Assembly (NCBI GenBank): GCA_964036315.1
Contig: OZ038478.1
Coordinates: forward strand, 143,927,557 to 143,991,556
DNA from: Acanthosepion esculentum
Lineage: Eukaryota > Mollusca > Cephalopoda > Sepiida > Sepiidae
DNA: 64,000 nucleotides
Direction of reading: 5' to 3'
Position numbers and translations under genes: made by a program. Positions 10,999 to 22,847 of this stretch are shown here, piece by piece. Under the pieces are notes generated by a model that worked only from the letters and a program-made list of their open reading frames with translations, was not told the origin of the DNA and searched no databases. The first letter of the stretch is position 1, and each line of letters opens with the position of its first letter.

Positions 10999-13663
10999 AG
11001 CCGAGTTTGAACTCTAGTCGTGTTCATTACAACCATACTCTCCCTCCCCCATCTATGGGTAAATATTAGGACATACTGAGTTCTATAGTCTCGGAAAAGG
11101 AAACATTCGAATTCAGCTTGGATCGAATGCATCTAGGATTGAGGAACCGGGAGCCGAGTTTGAACTCTAGTCGTGTTCATTACAACTCTACTCTCCCTCC
11201 CCCATCTATGGGTAAATATTAGGACATGCTGAGTTCTATAGTCACGTTAAAGGAAACATTCGAATTCAGCTTGGATCGAATGCATCTAGGATTGAGGAAC
11301 CGGTAGTCGAGTTTGAACTCTAGTCGTGTTCATTACAACCATACTCTCCCTCCCCCATCTATGGGTAAATATTAGGACATACTGAGTTCTATAGTCTCGG
11401 AAAAGGAAACATTCGAATTCAGCTTGGATCGAATGCATCTAGGATTGAGGAACCGGGAGCCGAGTTTGAACTCTAGTCGTGTTCATTACAACTCTACTCT
11501 CCCTCCCCCATCTATGGGTAAATATTAGGACATACTGAGTTCTATAGTCTCGGAAAAGGAAACATTCGAATTCAGCTTGGATCGAATGAATCTAGGATTG
11601 AGGAACCGGGAGCCGAGTTTGAACTCTAGTCGTGTTCATTACAACTCTACTCTCCCACCCCCATCTATGGGTAAATATTAGGACATATTGAGTTCTATAG
11701 TCTCGGAAAAGGAAAACATTCGAATTCAGCTTGGATCGAATGCATCTAGGATTGAGGAACCGGGAGCCGAGTTTGAACTCTAGTCGTGTTCATTACAACT
11801 CTACTCTCCCTCCCCCTTCTATGGGTAAATATTAGGACATATTGAGTTCTATAGTCTCGGAAAAGGAAAACATTCGAATTCAGCTTGGATCGAATGCATC
11901 TAGGATTGAGGAACCGGGAGCCGAGTTTGAACTCTAGTCGTGTTCATTACAACTCTACTCTCCCTCCCCCATCTATGGGTAAATATTAGGACATACTGAG
12001 TTCTATAGTCTCGGAAAAGGAAAACATTCGAATTCAGCTCTGATCGAATGCATCTAGGATTGAGGAATCGGGAGCAAAGTTTGAACTCTAGTCGTGTTCA
12101 TTACAACTCTACTCTCCCTCCCCCATCTATGGGTAAATATTCGGACATACTGAGTTCTATAGTCTCGGAAAAGGAAAACATTCCAATACAGCTTGGATCG
12201 AATGCATCTAGGATTGAGGAACCGGGAGCCGAGTTTGAACTCTAGTCGTGTTCATTACAAGTCTACACTCCCTCCCCCATCTCTGGGTAAATATTAGGAC
12301 ATACTGAGTTCTATAGTCTCGGAAAAGGAAAACATTCGAATTCAGCTCGGATCGAATGCATCTAGGATTGAGGAACCGGGAGCCGAGTTTGAACTCTAGT
12401 CGTGTTCATTACAACTCTACTCTCCCTCCCCCATCTATGGGTAAATATTAGGACATGCTGAGTTCTATAGTCTCGGAAAAGGAAAACATTCCAATTCAGC
12501 TTGGATCGAATGCATCTAGGATTGAGGAACCGGGAGCCGAGTTTGAACTCTAGTCGTGTTCATTACAACTCTACTCTCCCTCCCCCATCTATGGGTAAAT
12601 ATTAGGACATATTGAGTTCTATAGTCTCGGAAAAGGAAAACAATCGAATTCAGCTTGGATCGAATTCATCTAGGATTGAGGAACCGGGAGCCGAGTGTGA
12701 ACTCTAGTCGTGTTCATTATAACTCTACTCTCCCTCCCCCATCTATGGGTAAATATTAGGACATACTGAGTTCTATAGTCTCGGAAAAGGAAACATTCGA
12801 ATTCAACTTGGATCGAATGAATCTAGGATTGAGGAACCGGGAGCCGAGTTTGAACTCTAGTCGTGTTCATTACAACTCTACTCTCCCTCCCCCATCTATG
12901 GGTAAATATTAGGACATACTGAGTTCTATAGTCTCGGAAAAGGAAACATTCGAATTCAGCTTGGATCGAATGAATCTAGGATTGAGGAACCGGGAGCCGA
13001 GTTTGAACTCTAGTCGTGTTCATTACAACTCTACTCTCCCTCCCCCATCTATGGGTAAATATTAGGACATACTGAGTTCTATAGTCTCGGAAAAGGAAAA
13101 CATTCGAATTCAGCTCTGATCAAATGCATCTAGGATTGAGGAATCGGGAGCAAAGTTTGAACTCTAGTCGTCTTCATTACAACTCTACTCTCCCTCCCCC
13201 ATCTATGGGTAAATATTCGGACATACTGAGTTCTATAGTCTCTGAAAAGGAAAACATTCGAATTCAGCTTGGATTGAATGCATCTAGGATTGAGGAACCG
13301 GGAGCCGAGTTTGAACTCTAGTCGTGTTCATTACAACTCTACTCTCCCTCCCCCATCTATGGGTAAATATTAGGACATACTGAGTTCTATAGTCTCGGAA
13401 AAGGAAAACATTCGAATTCAGCTTGGATCGAATGCATCTAGGATAGAGTAACCGGGAGACGAGTTTGAACTCTAGTCGTGTTCATTACAACTCTACTCTC
13501 CCTCCCCCATCTATGGGTAAATATTCGGACATACTGAGTTCTATAGTCTCGGAAAAGGAAAACATTCGAATTCAGCTTGGATCGAATGCATCTAGGATTG
13601 AGCAACCGGGAGCCGAGTTTGAACTCTAGTCGTGTTCATTACAACTCTACTCTCCCTCCCCCA
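10895..13663 (+). repeat. 2.77-kb duplicated segment, right copy
   Basis: This is the second copy of 5,365-8,133. I saw no difference at the sampled private variants, including 11,651, 11,816, 12,182, 12,695 and 13,113. The match ends where the left copy has CCATTATGGG and this one has CCATCTATGGG followed by TATGAGGAC. The two copies are separated by about 2.76 kb of other monomers, so this is not a simple tandem duplication. Either the two lay within a longer tandem unit later reshuffled, or a segment was copied at a distance. Confidence 0.87.
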
Positions 13664-14102
13664 TCTATGGGTAAATATGAGGACATACTGAGTTCTATAG
13701 TCTCGGAAAAGGAAAACATTCCAATTCAGCTTGGATCGAATGCATCTAGGATTGAGGAACCGGGAGCCGAGTTTGAACTCTAGTCGTGTTCATTACAACT
13801 CTACTCTCCTTCCCCATCTATGGGTAAATATTAGGACATGCTGAGTTCTATAGTCTCGGAAAAGGAAAACATTCGAATTCAGCTTGGATTGAATGCATCT
13901 ACGATTGAGGAATCGGGAGCCGAGTTTGAACTCTAGTCGTGTTCATTACAACTCTACTCTCCCTCCCCCATCTATGGGTAAATATTAGGACATACTGAGT
14001 TCTATAGTCTCGGAAAAGGAAACATTCGAATTCAACTTGGATCGAATGAATCTAGGATTGAGGAACCGGGAGCCGAGTTTGAACTCTAGTCGTGTTCATT
14101 AC

Positions 14103-15523
14103 AACTCTACTCTCCCTCCCCCATCTATGGGTAAATATTAGGACATACTGAGTTCTATAGTCTCGGAAAAGGAAAACATTCGAATTCAGCTTGGATTGAA
14201 TGCATCTAGGATTGAGGAACCGGGAGCCGAGTTTGAACTCTAGTCGTGTTCATTACAACTCTACTCTCCCTCCCCCATCTATGGGTAAATATTAGGACAT
14301 ACTGAGTTCTATAGTCTCGGAAAAGGAAAACATTCGAATTCAGCTTGGATCGAATGCATCTAGGATTGAGGAACCGGGAGCCGAGTTTGAACTCTAGTCG
14401 TGTTCATTACAACTCTACTCTCCCTCCCCCATCTATGGGTAAATATTAGGACATACTGAGTTCTATAGTCTCGGAAAAGGAAAACATTCGAATTCAGCTT
14501 GGATTGAATGCATCTAGGATTGAGGAACCGGGAGCCGAGTTTGAACTCTAGTCGTGTTCATTACAACTCTACTCTCCGTCCCCCATCTATGGGTAAATAT
14601 TAGGACATACTGAGTTCTATAGTCTCGGAAAAAGAAACATTCGAATTCAGCTTGGATCGAATGAATCTAGGATTGAGGAACCGGGAGCCGAGTTTGAACT
14701 CTAGTCGTGTTCATTACAACTCTACTCTCCCTCCCCCATCTATGGGTAAATATTAGGACATACTGAGTTCTATAGTCTCGGAAAAGGAAACATTCGAATT
14801 CAGCTTGGATCGAATGAATCTAGGATTGAGGAACCGGGAGCCGAGTTTGAACTCTAGTCGTGTTCATTACAACTCTACTCTCCCTCCCCCATCTATGGGT
14901 AAATATTAGGACATACTGAGTTCTATAGTCACGGAAAAGGAAACATTCGAATTCAGCTTGGATCGAATGCATCTAGGATTGAGGAACCGGGAGTCGAGTT
15001 TGAACTCTAGTCGTGTTCATTACAACTCTACTCTCCCTCCCCCATCTATGGGTAAATATTAGGACATACTGAGTTCTATAGTCTCGGAAAAGGAAACATT
15101 CGAATTCAGCTTGGATCGAATGAATCTAGGATTGAGGAACCGGGAGCCGAGTTTGAACTCTAGTCGTGTTCATTACAACTCTACTCTCCCTCCCCCATCT
15201 ATGGGTAAATATTAGGACATACTGAGTTCTATAGTCTCGGAAAAGGAAACATTCGAATTCAGCTTGGATCGAATGAATCTAGGATTGAGGAACCGGGAGC
15301 CGAGTTTGAACTCTAGTCGTGTTCATTACAACTCTACTCTCCCTCCCCCATCTATGTGTAAATATTAGGAAATATTGAGTTCTATAGTCTCGGAAAAGGA
15401 AAACATTCGAATTCAGCTTGGATCGAATGCATCTAGGATTGAGGAACCGGGAGCCGAGTTTAAACTCTAGTCGTGTTCATTACAACTCTACTCTCCCTCC
15501 CCCATCTATGGGTAAATATTAGG
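14103..15523 (+). repeat. 1.3-1.4-kb segment, copied 1,994 bp downstream
   Basis: From about 14,227 the sequence repeats at an offset of 1,994 bp (13 monomers) as far as 15,523. Markers at the same spacing are CTCCGTCCCC (14,574 and 16,568), CACGG with GTCGAG (14,931 and 16,925), CTATGTGTAAA (15,352 and 17,346) and GAGTTTAAAC (about 15,457 and 17,451). The mix of 153-bp and 154-bp monomers is also conserved. Bases 13,664-14,102, just upstream, are three monomers resembling 9.2-9.5 kb. Confidence 0.85.
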
Positions 15524-16344
15524 ACATACTGAGTTCTATAGTCTCGGAAAAGGAAACATTCGAATTCAACTTGGATCGAATGAATCTAGGATTGAGGAAC
15601 CGGGAGCCGAGTTTGAACTCTAGTCGTGTTCATTACAACTCTACTCTCCCTCCCCCATCTATGGGTAAATATTAGGACATACTGAGTTCTATAGTCTCGG
15701 AAAAGGAAACATTCGAATTCAGCTTGGATCGAATGAATCTAGGATTGAGGAACCGGGAGCCGAGTTTGAACTCTAGTCGTGTTCATTACAACTCTACTCT
15801 CCCTCCCCCATCTATGGGTAAATATTAGGACATATTGAGTTCTATAGTCTCGGAAAAGGAAAACATTCGAATTCAGCTTGGATCGAATGCATCTAGGATT
15901 GAGGAACCGGGAGCCGAGTTTGAACTCTAGTCGTGTTCATTACAACTCTACTCTCCCTCCCCCATCTATGGGTACATATTAGGACATATTGAGTTCTATA
16001 GTCTCGGAAAAAGAAAACATTCGAATTCAGCTTGGATCGAATGCATCTATGATTGAGGAACCGGGAGCCGAGTTTGAACTCTAGTCGTGTTCATTACAAC
16101 TCTACTCTCCTTCCCCCATCTATGGGTAAATATTAGGACATGCTGAGTTCTATAGTCACGTTAAAGGAAAGATTCGAATTCAGCTTGGATCGAATGCATC
16201 TAGGATTGAGGAACCGGTAGTCGAGTTTGAACTCTAGTCGTGTTCATTACAACTCTACTCTCCCTCCCCCATCTATGGGTAAATATTAGGACATACTGAG
16301 TTCTATAGTCTCGGAAAAGGAAAACATTCGAATTCAGCTTGGAT
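15481..16344 (+). repeat. 0.86-kb segment shared with 9.3-10.2 kb
   Basis: This is the second copy of 9,340-10,203 at an offset of 6,141 bp (40 monomers), recognised by GGGTACATATT, GCATCTATG, CTCCTTCCCCC, and the GTTAAAGG anchor followed by GATTCG. It sits between the two copies of the 1,994-bp repeat, so blocks of different origin are interleaved. Confidence 0.82.
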
Positions 16345-17517
16345 CGAATGCATCTAGGATTGAGGAACCGGGAGCCGAGTTTGAACTCTAGTCGTGTTCA
16401 TTACAACTCTACTCTCCCTCCCCCATCTATGGGTAAATATTAGGACATACTGAGTTCTATAGTCTCGGAAAAGGAAAACATTCGAATTCAGCTTGGATTG
16501 AATGCATCTAGGATTGAGGAACCGGGAGCCGAGTTTGAACTCTAGTCGTGTTCATTACAACTCTACTCTCCGTCCCCCATCTATGGGTAAATATTAGGAC
16601 ATACTGAGTTCTATAGTCTCGGAAAAAGAAACATTCGAATTCAGCTTGGATCGAATGAATCTAGGATTGAGGAACCGGGAGCCGAGTTTGAACTCTAGTC
16701 GTGTTCATTACAACTCTACTCTCCCTCCCCCATCTATGGGTAAATATTAGGACATACTGAGTTCTATAGTCTCGGAAAAGGAAACATTCGAATTCAGCTT
16801 GGATCGAATGAATCTAGGATTGAGGAACCGGGAGCCGAGTTTGAACTCTAGTCGTGTTCATTACAACTCTACTCTCCCTCCCCCATCTATGGGTAAATAT
16901 TAGGACATACTGAGTTCTATAGTCACGGAAAAGGAAACATTCGAATTCAGCTTGGATCGAATGCATCTAGGATTGAGGAACCGGGAGTCGAGTTTGAACT
17001 CTAGTCGTGTTCATTACAACTCTACTCTCCCTCCCCCATCTATGGGTAAATATTAGGACATACTGAGTTCTATAGTCTCGGAAAAGGAAACATTCGAATT
17101 CAGCTTGGATCGAATGAATCTAGGATTGAGGAACCGGGAGCCGAGTTTGAACTCTAGTCGTGTTCATTACAACTCTACTCTCCCTCCCCCATCTATGGGT
17201 AAATATTAGGACATACTGAGTTCTATAGTCTCGGAAAAGGAAACATTCGAATTCAGCTTGGATCGAATGAATCTAGGATTGAGGAACCGGGAGCCGAGTT
17301 TGAACTCTAGTCGTGTTCATTACAACTCTACTCTCCCTCCCCCATCTATGTGTAAATATTAGGAAATATTGAGTTCTATAGTCTCGGAAAAGGAAAACAT
17401 TCGAATTCAGCTTGGATCGAATGCATCTAGGATTGAGGAACCGGGAGCCGAGTTTAAACTCTAGTCGTGTTCATTACAACTCTACTCTCCCTCCCCCATC
17501 TATGGGTAAATATTAGG
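16224..17517 (+). repeat. 1.3-kb segment, right copy of the 1,994-bp repeat
   Basis: Matches 14,230-15,523 at an offset of 1,994 bp. It ends where this copy continues with an A19G/CACGG monomer at 17,504 while the left copy continues with the C20T-free short monomer at 15,510. Confidence 0.85.
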
Positions 17518-19496
17518 ACATGCTGAGTTCTATAGTCACGGAAAAGGAAACATTCGAATTCAGCTTGGATCGAATGCATCTAGGATTGAGGAACCGGGAG
17601 TCGAGTTTGAACTCTAGTCGTGTTCATTACAACTCTACTCTCACTCCCCCATCTATGGGTAAATATTAGGACATACTGAGTTCTATAGTCACGGAAAAGG
17701 AAACATTCGAATTCAGCTTGGATCGAATGCATCTAGGATTGAGGAATCGGGAGCCGAGTTTGAACTCTAGTCGTGTTCATTACAACTCTACTCTCCCTCC
17801 CCCATCTATGTGTAAATATTAAGACATACTGAGTTCTATAGTCTCGGAAAAGGAAAACATTCGAATTCAGCTTGGATCGAATGCATCTAGGATTGAGGAA
17901 TCGGGAGCCGAGTTTGAACTCTAGTCGTGTTCATTACAACTCTACTCTCCCTCCCCCATCTATGGGTAAATATTAGGACATACTGAGTTCTATAGTCTCG
18001 GAAAAGGAAAACATTCGAATTCAGCTTGGATTGAAAGCATCTAGGATTGAGGAACCGGGAGCCGAGTTTGAACTCTAGTCGTGTTCATTACAACTCTACT
18101 CTCCCTCCCCCATCTATGGGTAAATATTAGGACATACTGAGTTCTATAGTCTCGGAAAAGGAAACATTCGAATTCAGCTTGGATCGAATGCATCTAGGAT
18201 TGAGGAACCGGGAGCCGAGTTTAAACTCTAGTCGTGTTCATTACAACACTACTCTCCCTCCCCCATCTATGGGTAAATATTAGGACATGCTGAGTTCTAT
18301 AGTCACGGAAAAGGAAACATTCGAATTCAGCTTGGATCGAATGCATCTAGGATTGAGGAACCGGGAGTCGAGTTTGAACTCTAGTCGTGTTCATTACAAC
18401 TCTACTCTCCCTCCCCCATCTATGTGTAAATATTAAGACATACTGAGTTCTATAGTCTCGGAAAAGGAAAACATTCGAATTCAGCTTGGATCGAATGCAT
18501 CTAGGATTGAGGAATCGGGAGCCGAGTTTGAACTCTAGTCGTGTTCATTACAACTCTACTCTCCCTCCCCCATCTATGGGTAAATATTAGGACATACTGA
18601 GTTCTATAGTCTCGGAAAAGGAAAACATTCGAATTCAGCTTGGATTGAAAGCATCTAGGATTGAGGAACCGGGAGCCGAGTTTGAACTCTAGTCGTGTTC
18701 ATTACAACTCTACTCTCCCTCCCCCATCAATGGGTAAATATTAGGACATACTGAGTTCTATAGTCTCGGAAAAGGAAAAGTTCGATTTCTGCTTGGATCG
18801 AATGCATCTAGGATTGAGGAACCGGGAGCTGAGTTTGAACTCTAGTCGTGTTCATTACAACTCTACTCTCCCTCCCCCATCTATGGGTAAATATTAGGAC
18901 ATACTGAGTTCTATATTCTCGGAAAAGGAAACATTCGAATTCAGCTTGGATCGAATGCATCTAGGATTGAGGAATCGGGAGCCGAGTTTGAACTCTAGTC
19001 GTGTTCATTACAACTCTACTCTCCCTCCACCATCTATGAGTGAATATTAAGACATACTGAGTTATATATTCTCGGAAAAGGAAACATTCGAATTCAGCTT
19101 GGATCGAATGCATCTAGGATTGAGGAACCGGGAGCCGAGTTTGAACTCTAGTCGTGTTCATTACAACTCTACTCTCCCTCCCCCATCTATGGGTAAATAT
19201 TAGGACATACTGAGTTCTATAGTCACGGAAAAGGAAACATTCGAATTCAGCTTGGATCGAATGCATCTAGGATTGAGGAACCGGGAGCCGAGTTTGAACT
19301 CTAGTCGTGTTCATTACAACCATAATCTCCCTCCCCCATCTATGGGTAAATATTAGGACATACTGAGTTCTATAGTCTCGGAAAAGGAAACATTCGAATT
19401 CAGCTTGGATCGAATGCATCTAGGATTGAGGAACCGGGAGCCGAGTTTTAACTCTAGTCGTGTTCATTACAACTCTACTCTCCTTCCCCCATCTAT
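17504..19496 (+). repeat. Mosaic stretch with small 4- and 5-monomer copies
   Basis: Monomers starting at 17,810 (TGTGTAAATATTAAG) and 17,964 (TTGAAAGCATC) recur at 18,424 and 18,578, an offset of 614 bp. The A19G/CACGG/GTCGAG monomer at 17,504 recurs at 18,271 (767 bp). From 18.7 kb individual copies carry private changes, such as AAAGTTCGATTTCTGC near 18,778 and GAGTGAATATTAAG near 19,037. Short (153-bp) monomers are still frequent here. Confidence 0.75.
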
Positions 19497-21030
19497 GGGT
19501 AAACATTAGGACATGCTGAGTTCTATAGTCACGGAAAAGGAAACATTCGAATTCAGCTTGGATCGAATGCATCTAGGATTGAGGAACCGGGAGTCGAGTT
19601 TGAACTCTAGTCGTGTTCATTACAACTCTACTCTCCCTCCCCCATCTATGGGTAAATATTAGGACATACTGAGTTCTATATTCTCGGAAAAGGAAAACAT
19701 TCAAATTCAGCTTGGATTGAATGCATCTAGGATTGAGGAACCGGGAGCCGAGTTTGAACTCTAGTCGTGTTCATTACAAACTCTACTCTCACTCCCCCAT
19801 CTATGGGTAAATATTAGGACATACTGAGTTCTATAGTCTCGGAAAAGGAAAACATTCGAATTCAGCTTGGATTGAATGCATCTAGGATTGAGGAACCGGG
19901 AGCCGAGTTTGAACTCTAGTCGTGTCCATTACAACTCTACTCTCCCTCCCCCATCTATGGGTAAATATTAGGACATACTGAGTTCTATAGTCTCGGAAAA
20001 GGAAAACATTCGAATTCAGCTTGGATTGAAAGCATCTAGGATTGAGGAACCGGGAGCCGAGTTTGAACTCTAGTCGTGTTCATTACAATACTCTCCCTCC
20101 CCCATCTATGGGTAAATATTAGGACATACTGAGTTCTATAGTCTCGGATAAGGAAAACATTCGAATTCAGCTTGGATCGAATGCATCTAGGATTGAGGAA
20201 CCGGGAGCCGAGTTTGAACTCTAGTCGTGTTCATTACAACTCTACTCTCCTTCCCCCATCTATGGGTAAACATTAGGACATGCTGAGTTCTATAGTCACG
20301 GAAAAGGAAACATTCGAATTCAGCTTGGATCGAATGCATCTAGGATTGAGGAACCGGGAGTCGAGTTTGAACTCTAGTCGTGTTCATTACAACTCTACTC
20401 TCCCTCCCCCATCTATGGGTAAATATTAGGACATACTGAGTTCTATATTCTCGGAAAAGGAAAACATTCAAATTCAGCTTGGATTGAATGCATCTAGGAT
20501 TGAGGAACCGGGAGCCGAGTTTGAACTCTAGTCGTGTTCATTACAAACTCTACTCTCACTCCCCCATCTATGGGTAAATATTAGGACATACTGAGTTCTA
20601 TAGTCTCGGAAAAGGAAAACATTCGAATTCAGCTTGGATTGAATGCATCTAGGATTGAGGAACCCGGAGCCGAGTTTGAACTCTAGTCGTGTCCATTACA
20701 ACTCTACTCTCCCTCCCCCATCTATGGGTAAATATTAGGACATACTGAGTTCTATAGTCTCGGAAAAGGAAAACATTCGAATTCAGCTTGGATTGAATGC
20801 ATCTAGGATTGAGGAACCGGGAGCCGAGTTTGAACTCTAGTCGTGTTCATTACAATACTCTCCCTCCCCCATCTATGGGTAAATATTAGGACATACTGAG
20901 TTCTATAGTCTCGGATAAGGAAAACATTCGAATTCAGCTTGGATCGAATGCATCTAGGATTGAGGAACCGGGAGCCGAGTTTGAACTCTAGTCGTGTTCA
21001 TTACAACTCTACTCTCCCTCCCCCATCTAT
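19497..21030 (+). repeat. Tandem 5-monomer HOR, two copies of 767 bp
   Basis: Units 19,497-20,263 and 20,264-21,030 share AAACATTAGG at the start, a 1-bp insertion (TACAAACTC) at 19,774 and 20,541, TCACTCCCCC, GTCCATTAC, and a 3-bp deletion giving TACAATACTC at about 20,084 and 20,851. Differences between the units are few (for example GAACCCGG in the second). This pair straddles the point where 153-bp monomers become rare. Confidence 0.9.
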
Positions 21031-22847
21031 AGGTAAATATTAGGACATACTGAGTTCTATAGTCTCGGAAAAGGAAAACATTCGAATTCAGCTTGGATCG
21101 AATGCATCTAGGATTGAGGAATCGGGACCCGAGTTTGAACTCTAGTCGTGTTCATTACAACTCTACTCTCCCTCCCCCATCTATGGGTAAATATTAGGAC
21201 ATACTGAGTTCTATAGTCTCGGAAAAGGAAAACATTCGAATTCAGCTTGGATTGAAAGCATCAAGGATTGAGGAACCGGGAGCCGAGTTTGAACTCTAGT
21301 CGTGTTCATTACAACTCTACTCTCCCTCCCCCATCTATGGGTAAATATTAGGACATACTGAGTTCTATAGTCTCGAAAAAGGAAAACATTCGAATTCAGC
21401 TTGGATCGAATGCATCTAGGATTGAGGAATCGGGAGCCGAGTTTGAACTCTAGTCGTGTTCATTACAACTCTACTCTCCCTCCCCCATCTATGGGTAAAT
21501 ATTAGGACATACTGAGTTCTAAAGTCTCGGAAAAGGAAAACATTCGAATTCAGCTTGGATTGAATGCATCTAGGATTGAGGAACCGGGAGCCGAGTTTGA
21601 ACTCTAGTCGTGTTCATTACAACTCTACTCTCCCTCCCTCATCTATGGGTAAATATTCGGACATACTGAGTTCTATAGTCACGGAAAAGGAAAACATTCG
21701 AATTAAGCTTGGATCGAATGCATCTAGGATTGAGGAATCGGGAGCCGAGTTTGAACTCTAGTCGTGTTCATTACAACAATACTCTCCCTCCCCCATCTAT
21801 GGGTAAATATTAGGACATACTTAGTTCTATAGTCACGGAAAAGGAAAATATTCGAATTCAGCTTGGATCGAATGCATCTAGGATTGAGGAACCGGGAGCC
21901 GAGTTTGAACTCTAGTCGTGTTCATTACAACTCTACTCTCCCTCCCCCATCTATGGGTATATATTAGGACATACTGAGTTCTATAGTCTCGGAAAAGGAA
22001 AACATTCGAATTCAGCTTGGATCGAATGCATCTAGGATTGAGGAACCGGGAGCTGAGTTTGAACTCTAGTCGTGTTCATTACAACTCTACTCTCCCTCCC
22101 CCATCTATGAGTAAATATTAAGACATACTGAGTTCTATAGTCTCGGAAAAGGATAACATTCGAACTCAGCTTGGATCGAATGCATCTAGGATTGAGGAAC
22201 CGGGAGCCGAGTTTGAACTCTAGTCGTGTTCATTACAACTCTACTCTCCCTCCCCCATCTATGGGTAAATATTAGGACATACTGAGTTCTATAGTCTCGG
22301 AAAAAGAAAACATTCGAATTCTGCTTGGATCGAATGCATCTAGGATTGAGGAATCGGGAGCCGAGTTTGAACTCTAGGCGTGTTCATTACAACTCTACTC
22401 TCCCTCCCCCATCTATGTATAAATATTAGGACATACTGAGTTCTATAGTCTCGGAAAAGGAATACATTCGAATTCAGCTTGGATCGAATGCATCTAGGAT
22501 TGAGGAACCGGGAGCCGAGTTTGAACTCTAGTCGTGTTCATTACAACTATACTCTCCCTCCCCCATCTATGGGTAAATATTAGGACATACTGAGTTCTAT
22601 AGTCTCGGAAAAGGAAAACATTCGATTTCAGCTTGGATCGAATGCATCTAGGATTGAGGAACCGGGAGCTGAGTTTGAACTCTAGTCGTGTTCATTACAA
22701 CTCTACTCTCCCTCCCCCATCTATGGGTAAATATTAGGACATACTGAGTTCTATAGTCTCGGAAAAGGAAAACATTCGAATTCAGCTTGGATCGAATGCA
22801 TCTAGGATTGAGGAACCGGGAGCCGAGTTTGAACTCTAGTCGTGTTC
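21031..22847 (+). repeat. Weakly homogenised stretch with many private variants
   Basis: Nearly every monomer has its own changes and I could not find a copied block. Examples are CTATAGGTAAA (21,027), GGGACCCGAG (about 21,124), TCGAAAAAGG, TAAAGTCTCGG, an AATTAAGCTTGG that creates a HindIII site (about 21,702), GGTATATATT (about 21,956), GGATAACATTCGAACTC (about 22,151) and TGTATAAAT (about 22,417). Lack of shared variants suggests that this part has not been turned over recently. It separates the short-monomer-rich left array from the C142G-marked middle array. Confidence 0.7.
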
